DNA of 45,084 nt. Origin: an uncultured Candidatus Melainabacteria bacterium (lineage in GTDB: Bacteria > Cyanobacteriota > Vampirovibrionia > Gastranaerophilales > Gastranaerophilaceae). A model generated the notes under the pieces. The model did no database searches. It was given only the letters and a program-made list of their open reading frames with translations, and was not told the DNA's origin. Made by a program: the position numbers and the translations under genes. This document shows positions 1 through 8,997 of this stretch, piece after piece. Within the stretch, counting starts at the first letter, position 1. Each line of letters begins with the position of its first letter. The stretch lies in NCBI GenBank assembly GCA_947361615.1, contig CANAJP010000007.1:1-45084 (forward strand). The letters are read 5' to 3'.

Positions 1-1
1 A

Positions 2-1114
2 GACTATGAAATAGTCAGAAACTACGAACAGTCGAGCGCGCGACGGGCAAGACCGCGCTCTTGCTCGCAAGCGCGAGCGTTGGCGTTTCTCGCGAAGGGC
101 GGAGAGCCGGCTGAGCGGCTTCCACACATTGGCCTGTGGGCTACCGGTCGACGTGTAGCATTTACGATGGCAGAGATACTTTTATCCCTAACAATCATCG
201 GCGTAGTAGCGGCGATAACGTTGCCGTCGCTAACAGGAAACATTAACGAGCGAACATGGAATACGCAGCGAAAAGCGCTTTATGCTCGTATGAGCCAAGC
301 AATTTCTTTAATGCCAGCATTAAACGGTTATGGAACTTTAACACAGGACGCTAGTGGCAGCGTAACAGAAGACACAGTCGCAGAAACCTTTGTAACCTCA
401 GGTTTATCGAAAGTGCTAAAAATTAATAATATTTGTGACAGTGAACATATCGCTGATTGCGGTGTTCCTGAAAAATTTACTAATCTTGCAGGTTCTGGCA
501 ACATTGTTATGCCAAAATCTATGGGGGAACTCAATCCAATAATGCTATCGACAAACGCTTCTGATGTTGGACGACATGACTCTTTCAGCATGCTTGATAC
601 TAAAGCCGCCGCGTTTGAAACACAAAACGGTGAGAGCGTTTTGCTGTTTTATAGTCCGCGTTGCGCCGCGGATATGGGTGAAACAAATAATTTCTTTGCT
701 CAAGCAAAAATATGCGTAAATATGGTTTATGATTTAAACGGGAATAAAGGACCAAACACTGTCGGTAAAGATATTGGCGTAATGACCGTATTATATCCGA
801 CAGACAGTGTTGTTGTCGCACCGGTGCCGTTTAATAAAATTTTCGCAGGAACCAGTACCAACGCGGCGTCAACATTCTGTACTGAAAAGACCGGCACAGA
901 AGCAAGAATTCCAACAAAAGAGGAAATTATGTCTTTGTTTATAAATCAACATAAAATGTTTGGTTTGCAAGATTCTAATCACTGGGTAACATCTACTAAA
1001 GTTGTAGGCTCAAATGGTGTAAACGCCCGATGGATTTTTGTTTCCTCTCGTGGCGAATTTAGATTTAACTCAAGTGATAGCGCGGGCTGGTCGGTGTTTT
1101 GTATTAAGCGCTAA
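2..1114 (+). CDS. Type IV pilin-like protein with lectin-like C-terminus (5' end outside window)
   Basis: This is the first of three paralogous pilin-like proteins in the window. The core starts RVAFTMAEILLSLTIIGVV, a class III prepilin signal with cleavage expected at A|F, Glu at +5 and then a hydrophobic helix. After a variable middle, the last ~80 residues (RIPTKEEIMSLF, then W and a final Cys) resemble the C-type-lectin-like DUF1566/FISUMP fold. The reading frame is open all the way to base 2, so the true start lies left of the window. The TTG at 80 is not convincing. The pre-cleavage part is Arg/Ala-rich and GC-rich, unlike the rest of the gene. Adhesin or minor pilin is an inference; the pilin N-terminus is certain. 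Confidence 0.85.
   Translation, partial: DYEIVRNYEQSSARRARPRSCSQARALAFLAKGGEPAERLPHIGLWATGRRVAFTMAEILLSLTIIGVVAAITLPSLTGNINERTWNTQRKALYARMSQAISLMPALNGYGTLTQDASGSVTEDTVAETFVTSGLSKVLKINNICDSEHIADCGVPEKFTNLAGSGNIVMPKSMGELNPIMLSTNASDVGRHDSFSMLDTKAAAFETQNGESVLLFYSPRCAADMGETNNFFAQAKICVNMVYDLNGNKGPNTVGKDIGVMTVLYPTDSVVVAPVPFNKIFAGTSTNAASTFCTEKTGTEARIPTKEEIMSLFINQHKMFGLQDSNHWVTSTKVVGSNGVNARWIFVSSRGEFRFNSSDSAGWSVFCIKR
32..105 (+). repeat. GC-rich leader segment, inverted relative to 20004-20077
   Basis: Bases 32-79 match the reverse complement of 20030-20077 at about 43 of 48 positions by eye, with weaker similarity continuing to ~105. Both copies lie inside the leader of a pilin gene, in opposite orientation, and both are read through in an open frame. 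The segment is far more GC-rich than its surroundings. Confidence 0.7.
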
Positions 1115-1120
1115 ATCCAC

Positions 1121-1149
1121 AAGGCGGTGTGGCTCCCGCCGCCTTTTTT
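1121..1149 (+). terminator. Intrinsic terminator of the first pilin gene
   Basis: AAGGCGG pairs with CCGCCTT, followed by a T run. It begins 7 bases after the pilin stop codon. Confidence 0.75.
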
Positions 1150-1275
1150 AAGTTATGTTAAATTTTGCAGATTTTAGGGTTGCGGGCGTATAAAAAAAGT
1201 TTTATACTACAAGTGTAGTGAGTAAAAGGGTGTAAGTATTTACATTATAGGATTGTGTTCCATTCATATAGAGTA

Positions 1276-1303
1276 TTGAATTGTGTAATTATTTTTATAC
1301 AAT
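1276..1303 (+). promoter_or_regulatory. Predicted sigma-70 type promoter for the GGDEF/HD-GYP gene
   Basis: TTGAAT, a 16-bp spacer and TACAAT lie about 85 bp before the proposed start. The rest of the 274-bp gap from 1115 to 1388 is AT-rich and shows only the pilin terminator. Confidence 0.4.
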
Positions 1304-1388
1304 AGTTTTAAGGAATGTTAATTTCTTGTAAGATTTTAGCAACAAAAATCCTTGAGCGGTTTTAGAGGAAAAGTGTGGCAGGTGAAAT

Positions 1389-3320
1389 TTGACTAAAGAA
1401 ACAGTGGAAACAAAAAAACTGAATAGGGTTAAGAAACCTGTAGATAATCAGGCAACAAATCCGATTTCGACATCTACCGCGAAGGCGCCGGCTGTTAGGG
1501 TTTCGACCAAATCGGCAGGAACTCAGTCCGAAAAATCGGCAACGAAAGATTCTTCTAATCTTGTTGCTACTATTAATAATTTTAATGCGAATAAGTCACA
1601 TAACAGACTTTATAGTGGCTATGCAAACAATCCAATTACGTCACACGGGGTAATACACGGGAATGAAATTGCCAATGCTGTTTGTCAGGCGTTGAAAAAC
1701 AGAAGCGAAGTTTCAGAATTGTTTGTGGCAATTCATAACGCTCTTTCTGAAAAATTAAATTGTGTTTATACAGGCTTCGGCCTTTTCCATGAAACCTCTA
1801 AATGTATTGATTTTAAACTTTTTTCTAAGGTTGGTGGAACATATTCTTCTAAGATTTTTCAATCGGATTCGGAAAATCCTGTTATGGAATGTTTTTCCAC
1901 ACAAAAACCTGTTATTTTGAAAGATAACAAATTCCTCAATATCCCATATTTGAAAAATTCTGAAACAATAATTCTTCCGCTGATGTCTATAGAAAAATGT
2001 CTTGGCATAATGCTTTTGGGCAGAAGTGATTTAGAACAAAATCTGGAATTGATAAGTTTTATCGCGAATTATTGCGGCCTGTTTATTCATAACTTTGAAC
2101 TTTTGGAACAGGCCAATAAGTATGCGAATACTGATACATTGACGGGACTTTATACGCACCGTGGTTTTCAGGAAATTCTTTCTGCGGAACTTGAAAAAGC
2201 GAAAACGGCGAAAACTCCGCTTTCCATTATTATGTTTGACGTTAATAATATTTCAAAGATTAACCGTGAACTTGGCCACGCAAAAGGCGATGAGGTTATC
2301 AAACTTCTTGCAGAAAAAATTAAACAAAGCGCAAGAAATTCAGATATCGCAGGCCGTTACGGCGGTGATGAAATAGCATTGATTTTGCCTGATACAAATA
2401 TTTCAGAAGCAAAATATCTCGCGGAATACATCACTTATTGCCTATCTTGCTGCTTTATAGACGATGTAGGGCCTGTTAAGGTTTCTGTCGGGGTTTCAAG
2501 CTATCCTGAATGCTCTGAAAATCAGGAAAAACTTTTAATTCTGGCAGAACAGGCTATGATTATTTCGCAGGCTAAAGGTTATAAAGAGGGTATGTCAGCG
2601 ATTATCAGTTCATCAGATTTTAATTTCTGGGACGATGATGCACTTACTTCTTTTGCGCAGGTTCTTTCTAAGCGTCACTCTCAACTGGGTATTAATTATG
2701 AAGAAGAACTTGTTCAGAAATTCAACACATCTGAGTTTACATCTCAAAACCACTTGATAGAAATGGTTACGTCATTGACCGGTGCGATTGATGCGAAAGA
2801 CCCTTATACAAAAGGTCACTCAACTTCTGTATCAAGATATTCAGAGGCGCTTGCGCGCGCGATAAATCTTCCTGAAGATGAGGTTCAACGAATTGCACTT
2901 GGCGCACAACTTCATGATGTTGGTAAAATCGGTATTCCTGAAAATGTTTTGAGAAAAACAGATAAACTTTCAGATGAAGAGTGGGAAATTATGAAGCAAC
3001 ACCCGACTATTGGAGCTGAAAAAGTTCTTGCGCCAAATCCGGGGCTTAGGGATTTGATTCCGATGGTTAAATATCACCACGAAAAATATGACGGAACTGG
3101 TTATCCAATGGGATTAAAGGGTAACGAAATTCCGTTGGAGGCGAGAATTATATCAGTAGCGGACGCATATCACGCACTAGTTAGCGACAGACCGTATCGT
3201 AAAGGAATGCCGCTTGAAAAAGCTTGCGCAATTTTGAAAGACGGCGCGGGAAAACATTGGGATGCGGATTTGGTAAGACATTTTATTGCGATTGCTCCAT
3301 CACTTTCAACAAGTGTGTAG
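1389..3320 (+). CDS. GGDEF and HD-GYP dual-domain cyclic-di-GMP protein
   Basis: The 643-residue protein has a low-complexity Lys/Thr/Ser-rich N-terminus (~1-85), a GAF-like region (~90-240), a GGDEF domain (~245-405) and an HD-GYP domain (~460-640). The GGDEF signature reads RYGGDEIALILP (GGDE near 324), with an RNSD I-site just upstream. The HD-GYP signatures HDVGKIGIPE (~509) and HHEKYDGTGYP (~563-573) are intact. It could therefore make and degrade cyclic di-GMP, or one domain may be regulatory. No membrane segment is evident. The start is a TTG preceded by AGGTGA; a start a little further in is possible because the N-terminus is poorly conserved in kind. Confidence 0.9.
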   Translation: MTKETVETKKLNRVKKPVDNQATNPISTSTAKAPAVRVSTKSAGTQSEKSATKDSSNLVATINNFNANKSHNRLYSGYANNPITSHGVIHGNEIANAVCQALKNRSEVSELFVAIHNALSEKLNCVYTGFGLFHETSKCIDFKLFSKVGGTYSSKIFQSDSENPVMECFSTQKPVILKDNKFLNIPYLKNSETIILPLMSIEKCLGIMLLGRSDLEQNLELISFIANYCGLFIHNFELLEQANKYANTDTLTGLYTHRGFQEILSAELEKAKTAKTPLSIIMFDVNNISKINRELGHAKGDEVIKLLAEKIKQSARNSDIAGRYGGDEIALILPDTNISEAKYLAEYITYCLSCCFIDDVGPVKVSVGVSSYPECSENQEKLLILAEQAMIISQAKGYKEGMSAIISSSDFNFWDDDALTSFAQVLSKRHSQLGINYEEELVQKFNTSEFTSQNHLIEMVTSLTGAIDAKDPYTKGHSTSVSRYSEALARAINLPEDEVQRIALGAQLHDVGKIGIPENVLRKTDKLSDEEWEIMKQHPTIGAEKVLAPNPGLRDLIPMVKYHHEKYDGTGYPMGLKGNEIPLEARIISVADAYHALVSDRPYRKGMPLEKACAILKDGAGKHWDADLVRHFIAIAPSLSTSV

Positions 3321-3416
3321 TTTACTATGTTTAACATGGTGATTACTGTGAATTTGGTAATTGTAAACTTTTGTAAAAATGAATTGCAAATAGGCTGAAA
3401 CCCGGTCATAATCCCT

Positions 3417-3440
3417 GATAGGATAGGATAGGATAGGATG
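3417..3440 (+). repeat. Pentanucleotide tandem repeat (GGATA)
   Basis: Four to five tandem GGATA units end in GGATGGGCGGGG. The array lies about 80 bp before the start of the next gene, in its probable promoter or leader region. It is outside coding sequence, so a change in unit number would alter spacing rather than frame. Confidence 0.7.
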
Positions 3441-3520
3441 GGCGGGGCAGTGTGCAAAAAATTCTTTCACTATGTTTTCATGTAGATAAGGAAGCATGAA
3501 AATATGTGAAAGGAAAAGAT

Positions 3521-4537
3521 ATGTGTGTGAGAATAGATGTATTATCAACGGCAAGGGCGTTTGCAACTGACTATATAAGACAGAACCCTAAGGCGACTGC
3601 AGATGAGGTTGTAGTTGCCACTCGTGAACATTTGCAAGATTTAAGAAAAAATGGTGATAAAGTTAGCGCGAAAGGCTTGTCTCAAGTCGGTTCAACAGTA
3701 CGCGAGGTTTACACCGCAGAACAAGCAAGAGCCAATCTGGCCCCCGTTACAACAGCGCCGGTTCAGCGCGCGGCAAAAAGATTTAACGCTAACGCTGCGG
3801 TTAATCACTATGAACAAATTTTAGAAATGGGTGATGGTGCGCGAAAAATATGGCACCAGAAAAATATGGCGGATGCCAAAGAAGCGTTTGCGTCAGAAGA
3901 TTATTTGGAGGTTTTAAAACGCAATAATCCTAAGGAATATGAAAAAGAAGTTGCCCGATTGAAAGCTGAAAATGATGTGGTTTCAAATAATGCAGGCAAA
4001 AAAGAAGCAAATGCTGAATATTCAAGTTCTAAAAAGAAAAAAGCGGCTAAAAAAGCAAGCGAGGCGGAGTCGCAAGCAGAACATAAAAAGGTGCGTATAA
4101 GAAATTCCAAACCTGCGCGTGAGGCACGTTATATGACAGAAAACGGTTTGATGAAAACGGAAGGCCGCAAGCTTTATCAAGCGATTAATAACCATCAAAT
4201 TATCGCAGACGCCCCGTGGTCTTGGAACAATGCCAGAGAGTCAGCTCGTGTGTTTGAAGAACATGGGCTAACAGAGTTGGAAAAGAAACTCATAAAAGAA
4301 GAAATAACTGCACCGTTAGGAGCAACAAGTGCAACCTCAACAAACTCAAGTGGTGTAAAAAAAGCCGCAGAACAAGGGGTAAGTGTTGCTGAAAAAACAA
4401 CTGAAAAAGCTGCTAAATCATCCAAAGGAAAATGGGGATGGATTGCAGGTTGTGTCGGTCTTGTCGCGGCCGCAATCGGCGGGAAAAGTTATATGGATAA
4501 TAAAAAGGTTAAAGAACAATTAAATCTTTCTGCATAA
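3521..4537 (+). CDS. Uncharacterised Lys/Ala-rich protein with C-terminal membrane helix
   Basis: I do not recognise this 338-residue protein. It is largely helical, charged and Ala/Lys/Glu-rich, with a Lys-rich stretch near 180-190 (SSSKKKKAAKKASEAE). Near the end comes a single hydrophobic segment (GWIAGCVGLVAAAIGG), then a short basic tail, which suggests a tail-anchored membrane protein facing the cytoplasm. I chose the ATG at 3521 because AGGA sits about 7 bases before it. An in-frame GTG at 3506 has no ribosome site. It follows the GGATA repeat and precedes a hairpin repeat element. It has no obvious operon partner. Confidence 0.7.
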   Translation: MCVRIDVLSTARAFATDYIRQNPKATADEVVVATREHLQDLRKNGDKVSAKGLSQVGSTVREVYTAEQARANLAPVTTAPVQRAAKRFNANAAVNHYEQILEMGDGARKIWHQKNMADAKEAFASEDYLEVLKRNNPKEYEKEVARLKAENDVVSNNAGKKEANAEYSSSKKKKAAKKASEAESQAEHKKVRIRNSKPAREARYMTENGLMKTEGRKLYQAINNHQIIADAPWSWNNARESARVFEEHGLTELEKKLIKEEITAPLGATSATSTNSSGVKKAAEQGVSVAEKTTEKAAKSSKGKWGWIAGCVGLVAAAIGGKSYMDNKKVKEQLNLSA

Positions 4538-4549
4538 ACTAACATAACT

Positions 4550-4702
4550 GTCATCCTGAACTTGTTTCAGGATCTGTCCAGTATTACGGGATGAATTAAA
4601 TAGTAAAATACAGCAAATAGCTCGTCATGAAAAAGCTAAATTGTTCCTTTGCTTATTATTAAAAGCCCAGTTGGATAGATCCTGAAACAAGTTCAGGATG
4701 AC
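4550..4702. repeat. Intergenic inverted-repeat element (MITE/REP-like)
   Basis: Two ~33-bp arms (4550-4582 and 4669-4702) are near-perfect reverse complements. Each arm also contains its own short hairpin, CCTGAA/TTCAGG. Related arms occur at 19859-19943 and 23125-23209. The element fills most of the gap between two convergent genes and may also act as a transcription stop. Confidence 0.75.
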
Positions 4703-4721
4703 ACCCGCGGTCAAGCGGATT

Positions 4722-7700
4722 CTATATCTCTAAAACTCTATCGAGGCAGGCTTCTTTTGAATACTGCCATTCACGGTAGGTTATGCGTTTCACCGTGAAC
4801 CCACAGCGTTCTAGTATCGCTTGCTTTTTCATATTTGTCATTCTGGATTTTACATTGTCTTCGACTCCGTCGATTTCAATAATCAATTTATTATCAACAA
4901 CTAAATCCGCGCTCAAACTTGCGATTTCAACACCGGCTTGGACTTCGTGGTCAAGTTTACGGATTTCGTTGGCAATTTCTTTTTCAAGTGCGTTTTTATA
5001 AATATTTTCGTCAAAATCATCAGAATTTGAGAGTTTCAGCCTGTCCTGATATTGCTGCATGAACGAAATATAACTTCTGAAATGTCCGTCAGGCAGTGTT
5101 GACGGGTCGCGTGAAACAAAGTTTATAACCTTGTTTTTACCACGTGTAATCGCGACATTAAAGAGGTTTGCTTTTTGCAAAAATACGATACTTTGCGGGA
5201 AGCTGTTGTCGGCGAACGCCCATGAAATAAGCATTATGTCGCGCTCATCCCCCTGGAATGTGTGCGCGGTACCGATTTCAATCTGGTGTTTTGCAATCAT
5301 ATGGTCTGACAAAACTTTTGAAACAGCGACTTTTAACGCCTCGACCTGTGCGCGGAACGGTGAAATTAAACCGATTGTGACAGGTTTTTCAGGGTTGCTG
5401 CGTTCGTCTTCTACAATGATATCGTAAAGTCTTTTTACGACAGCCTCAACCTCAGGAAGGTTTCTGGTTGCGTCGATGTCGACTTTGCCGTCAGGAACCT
5501 GAACGAGTTCAAGAACAGGTGTTTTTTCAAAGTCTTTGCGCATAATGCGTATTTTATTGTTGTAGAATTCGCGGTTTGAAAAATCAATAATCGGCGGCAG
5601 ACAACGGAAATGTTCGTCGAGCATTACGGAGTTCATTGAATAGTAGTCCGCAAGGTCGAACATTGAATTTGTTCTGAAACGCCAGATAAGCTGGTATTTT
5701 TCAGGGATTCCGTATTGGCTGAGGAACGATTGTTCTTTTGCTTTTTCAAGGAATGAAAGGTGTGGAAGCTGTTTGTCGTCGCCCACAATAACTGCGCGTT
5801 TAGCACGGAAAAGTATCGGGAAACAACTTGCGATGTCGCATTGTGAAGCTTCATCTATGATTGCGACATCGAACATTCCGGGTTTTAGCGGGAGCGAATC
5901 CGAAATCGCGTAAGTTGTAACGCACCAGCAAGGGAACGCGTCCAAAAGCGGTCTGAAATCTTCTTCGGCCAAAATTGTGTCCTGAATACGTTTTCTGTTC
6001 GCCGTGAGTGCCTTGGCGTGGATTTTTAAACGACGTTTTTTATTTTCGTCAAAAAGAAGTGATTTTAATGATTCGCGGCGTGCATTTTTTAAAATGTTTA
6101 TCGCGAGTGTTTTTTGCTCAGCTTTTTTCTTTTTGATGTGCGCCGTCAACTGGTGAAGATTTCCTGTTTTTTGAATTTCTGATTCGATTTTTCTCAACTG
6201 GTTAAGCAGGGTTTCAAAATCCAATTCTTCATTTAGGCGCGCTAAGTTTTCAAGTGTAACGTCGAAATTTTTTAGCTTTAAAGTCTTTTTAAGTTTCATT
6301 TCGCTGAAAAAGTTTAGAATTTTTGCGATAATTCCCATTTTTTCAAGATTTTTTTCTAAAGTTTTTGATATAAGCTTGAGGGTTTCAATGTCCAGCTTTT
6401 TGAGCGAACTTTTGATGAATTGCATTTTGCCGACGATTTCTTCTTGTTCTTCAACAATGAGGTTTTGGTCGTGCCATTCGCGCTCTAGTTTGATGATTTT
6501 TTCGCATTTGCCCTCGATTTCGTTGATGTAATCGAGATGGTCTTTCATGTCGTCGACAGTTGCAAAAATGCTGTCTTCCAGATCTTCATCCAGAATTGAA
6601 TCATCAGAAAGCAGATTGTTTAATTCATCACTGAGTTGTCTTTGATAGTTCAGACGTCCTGCGCGAAGCGCCATGTATTTTGCTCCAAGATTGTTCAAAC
6701 GGTCGGCGACGACATCGACGGCTTTATCCATACGTGAAGCAACAAGGACGGTTTTGCCGTTTGCTACAAGGTGCGAAACGAGGTTTACAATAGTCTGCGA
6801 TTTTCCAGTTCCCGGAGGGCCTTGAACTGCGACGAACTTACTATTTTCTATGCTTTTTATAACCATTTCCTGCGAATCGCTTAATGATAAAGGCGTTACA
6901 GGGTAAAAATCCGTAATGTTTTTTATATCTTGAAGCGGTACGGATTTTTCTTTTGACTGCGCGTATTCTTCGTTGATAATGCTTAATGCGGTTTCGCGAT
7001 AAATTCCGCTCGGTTTCTCGGCGATTTGGGTTAATTCGTGCAAAACGCCCGCGGTTACTGATGGACGTTTTGTCAAAATTATTGCACTCTGATAGGTTAC
7101 AGAAACTTTATCAACTTTCACTGCGGCTTTTTGAGTGTTTTCTTCCTCTTCAATGACAGCTTCAACATTTTCGGCGGTGATTTTTTCGTCTGCGTAGAAC
7201 TCTTTAGCCGCTTTTGTTATGTTGTCTTCTTCAACGTAATCGGCTTTGTTTGATGTGATTTCTATGTCAGGGATAAGAGATTTCAATGTGGTTAAGAAAA
7301 TGTCGAGTTTTTCCTGTGTGATAGGCAGGTCAGGCACTTCGTTCAGAATTCCCTCTAAAAGGATATCGACTTCATCTTCATCATCGTTTTTACGCATAAG
7401 GGCTGCAAGCGCGCCGGTATTGAGCGAAAGAACTTCGTCCATCGGGAAACAGTTAATGTTCACGCCGTTGCGCTCCAAGCGGCAAGGCATATAAAGAAGC
7501 GGGGTAAGAAATTCGTTTTTCTTGCCTGATTTAGCGTTTCTTCCGACCAAAAATAGGTAGCCGTAAATAAGATATTTGTCACGCGAACCGTGTTCGGATT
7601 GAAGCATAAGTTCTGTAAGCTTCGGGTCAGCGCCGTCGAGTGCGATGTATTCCTGAAAGTTAGTGAAAAGTTGTTCTTCACCTTTGAGGAAAATCCATTT

Positions 7701-7841
7701 GTTATCCTTATCGCCCTTGAGGTTGCGAAAAGTTGAACTTTTAACTTCTTCACGTACGCAGTCGTGAAGATACTGGCTTAATTTTTTTATAAAACTATTA
7801 TTGAATGCAGAGTTAATTGCTTTAGTTGCTTCTTGTAACAT
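4722..7841 (-). CDS. Superfamily 1 (DNA2/NAM7-like) helicase with C-terminal nuclease-like domain
   Basis: The 1039-residue protein has an N-terminal region (~1-310) I cannot assign. A Q-motif-like LSDSQEMVI is followed by Walker A GPPGTGKS (341-348). An inserted coiled-coil Lys/Glu-rich region (~410-610) precedes Walker B DEASQCD and GDDKQLP. The C-terminal helicase half contains TFQGDERDIM and an ITRGKNK motif. The last ~70 residues (ADLVVDNKLIIEIDG, then a Lys- and Arg-rich helix) look like a PD-(D/E)xK or Vsr/DUF559-type endonuclease fold. Helicase-nuclease fusions of this kind occur in repair and in anti-phage defence. No methylase or other defence gene is adjacent, so the role is open. 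It reads alone, starting at ATG 7841. Confidence 0.8.
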   Translation of the reverse strand: MLQEATKAINSAFNNSFIKKLSQYLHDCVREEVKSSTFRNLKGDKDNKWIFLKGEEQLFTNFQEYIALDGADPKLTELMLQSEHGSRDKYLIYGYLFLVGRNAKSGKKNEFLTPLLYMPCRLERNGVNINCFPMDEVLSLNTGALAALMRKNDDEDEVDILLEGILNEVPDLPITQEKLDIFLTTLKSLIPDIEITSNKADYVEEDNITKAAKEFYADEKITAENVEAVIEEEENTQKAAVKVDKVSVTYQSAIILTKRPSVTAGVLHELTQIAEKPSGIYRETALSIINEEYAQSKEKSVPLQDIKNITDFYPVTPLSLSDSQEMVIKSIENSKFVAVQGPPGTGKSQTIVNLVSHLVANGKTVLVASRMDKAVDVVADRLNNLGAKYMALRAGRLNYQRQLSDELNNLLSDDSILDEDLEDSIFATVDDMKDHLDYINEIEGKCEKIIKLEREWHDQNLIVEEQEEIVGKMQFIKSSLKKLDIETLKLISKTLEKNLEKMGIIAKILNFFSEMKLKKTLKLKNFDVTLENLARLNEELDFETLLNQLRKIESEIQKTGNLHQLTAHIKKKKAEQKTLAINILKNARRESLKSLLFDENKKRRLKIHAKALTANRKRIQDTILAEEDFRPLLDAFPCWCVTTYAISDSLPLKPGMFDVAIIDEASQCDIASCFPILFRAKRAVIVGDDKQLPHLSFLEKAKEQSFLSQYGIPEKYQLIWRFRTNSMFDLADYYSMNSVMLDEHFRCLPPIIDFSNREFYNNKIRIMRKDFEKTPVLELVQVPDGKVDIDATRNLPEVEAVVKRLYDIIVEDERSNPEKPVTIGLISPFRAQVEALKVAVSKVLSDHMIAKHQIEIGTAHTFQGDERDIMLISWAFADNSFPQSIVFLQKANLFNVAITRGKNKVINFVSRDPSTLPDGHFRSYISFMQQYQDRLKLSNSDDFDENIYKNALEKEIANEIRKLDHEVQAGVEIASLSADLVVDNKLIIEIDGVEDNVKSRMTNMKKQAILERCGFTVKRITYREWQYSKEACLDRVLEI

Positions 7842-7935
7842 CTTCTTTTTCTCTCCCCTTGTAAGTCCAGTGTAGCAGAAAAAAGCTCTATTGGCAAGGA
7901 TTTGTCAGTGATTTTGTCCTCACGGAATTGCCGAC

Positions 7936-7963
7936 TTGTGAAGTTTTGGGAAAACGTTAGAAT
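7936..7963 (+). promoter_or_regulatory. Predicted promoter of the MuF-like gene
   Basis: TTGTGA, a 16-bp spacer and TAGAAT end 19 bases before the ATG at 7983, with AAGGAG between. Confidence 0.45.
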
Positions 7964-7982
7964 ATAGAAAAAGGAGTTTGTA

Positions 7983-8978
7983 ATGCTAAAAAAATTAAAT
8001 GATGCAGTTTTGAATATTAAACAGAAAAAACAAGATACTGCAACACTAGAATATCTTGCCCGTTATAAAACAGAGATTGCTAGGAATTTGGGTAATGGAG
8101 ATTATAATAAAAAAGTTCGGCTGTATGATAAATTAGGTCAACTTGAACATTCGCTATATCGTTATAATGAGTTCATTCATGCAGGAATGGTAAATGAAGC
8201 GCAGAAAGAGGGCGAAAATTTTATTAAGTTGTCACAAAATGCAGATGGTTCGATTATTTTGAAAGGAGGTATAAGTAATACTCGTTATGCTTGGCGAACG
8301 GAGGCTGGTGCTTGCAAAGCTTGTCAAGAGTTGGATGGTAAAGTATTTGACAGGTTGGAAGATGTTCCGGAACGTCCTCATCCTAACTGTAAGTGTGAGA
8401 TTGAACCATTACCGGAAGATAATAAAAATGATGAACAGTGCGATTGTTGGCAGGTAGTAGCGGATATTGAAGATGTGATTGTGCAAGGTGAAAATCTAAC
8501 CGAAGAAATATATGCTTCTATTGTTCAAATTCAGAATACAGCAAATGATCACTCAATGTTGAATTCTGAATATGCTCATTCTTTGATAAATGATTTGATA
8601 AGTTTGGAACAGCCGTATAATACTTTAATGCAAACTATCAGTATATTTATTACTAATTTTACTGAAATGAAAGATGCTGCGACTAAATATGCTGATAAAT
8701 ATTTTCATGCTAAAGCGAACTGCGAGGCGGCTCAAAGTGGTATATTAGGTGAAATTTTGGCTCAAGCATTAAGCGATTTTAGAGAGTTTACTGATAATTT
8801 TAGGAATATAAAAGAAAAACACTTATCTATTGAAGCTAGTTTGAAAGATATTGAAGAAGATCAAGAAGCTAATCGTGAAGGACGTGATTTGGGGCATTGG
8901 CACCCATTAATTGACGCCTATGATTTATTGAAACATAGAATCCCTAAAGGCTTTCCTGAACGTTATAAAAAGAAATAA
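7983..8978 (+). CDS. MuF/SPP1 gp7-like domain protein with helical C-terminus
   Basis: The 331-residue protein begins with a helical region (~1-80). Next comes a segment typical of the end of phage head-morphogenesis (Mu gpF/SPP1 gp7) domains: a CKAC pair at 111-114, then HPNCKC at 133-138, a probable metal-binding cluster. Residues ~150-290 are helical with no recognised domain. The tail (GHWHPLIDAYDLLKHRIPKG) is His- and aromatic-rich. It starts at ATG 7983 with AAGGAG at ideal spacing. No terminase, portal or capsid gene is near, so this is not an obvious prophage. Free-standing MuF domains are often joined to toxin domains, making an effector plausible but unproven. A small exported protein follows directly. 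Confidence 0.6.
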   Translation: MLKKLNDAVLNIKQKKQDTATLEYLARYKTEIARNLGNGDYNKKVRLYDKLGQLEHSLYRYNEFIHAGMVNEAQKEGENFIKLSQNADGSIILKGGISNTRYAWRTEAGACKACQELDGKVFDRLEDVPERPHPNCKCEIEPLPEDNKNDEQCDCWQVVADIEDVIVQGENLTEEIYASIVQIQNTANDHSMLNSEYAHSLINDLISLEQPYNTLMQTISIFITNFTEMKDAATKYADKYFHAKANCEAAQSGILGEILAQALSDFREFTDNFRNIKEKHLSIEASLKDIEEDQEANREGRDLGHWHPLIDAYDLLKHRIPKGFPERYKKK

Positions 8979-8982
8979 TTTA

Positions 8983-8991
8983 TGGTATAAT
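8983..8991 (+). promoter_or_regulatory. Extended -10 promoter giving a leaderless transcript
   Basis: TGGTATAAT is a consensus extended -10 box. It ends 7 bases before the ATG at 8998, so the transcript should start at or next to the start codon. There is no ribosome site and only a weak -35. Confidence 0.5.
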
Positions 8992-8997
8992 TTCTGT

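Noticed and set aside
3417-3440. Start of a CRISPR array
   Set aside because: Units are five bases with no spacers; no array-like repeat spacing and no cas gene occur in the window.
7983-8978. Prophage remnant
   Set aside because: Only one phage-like domain is present. No integrase, terminase, portal, capsid or attachment repeats are seen nearby.
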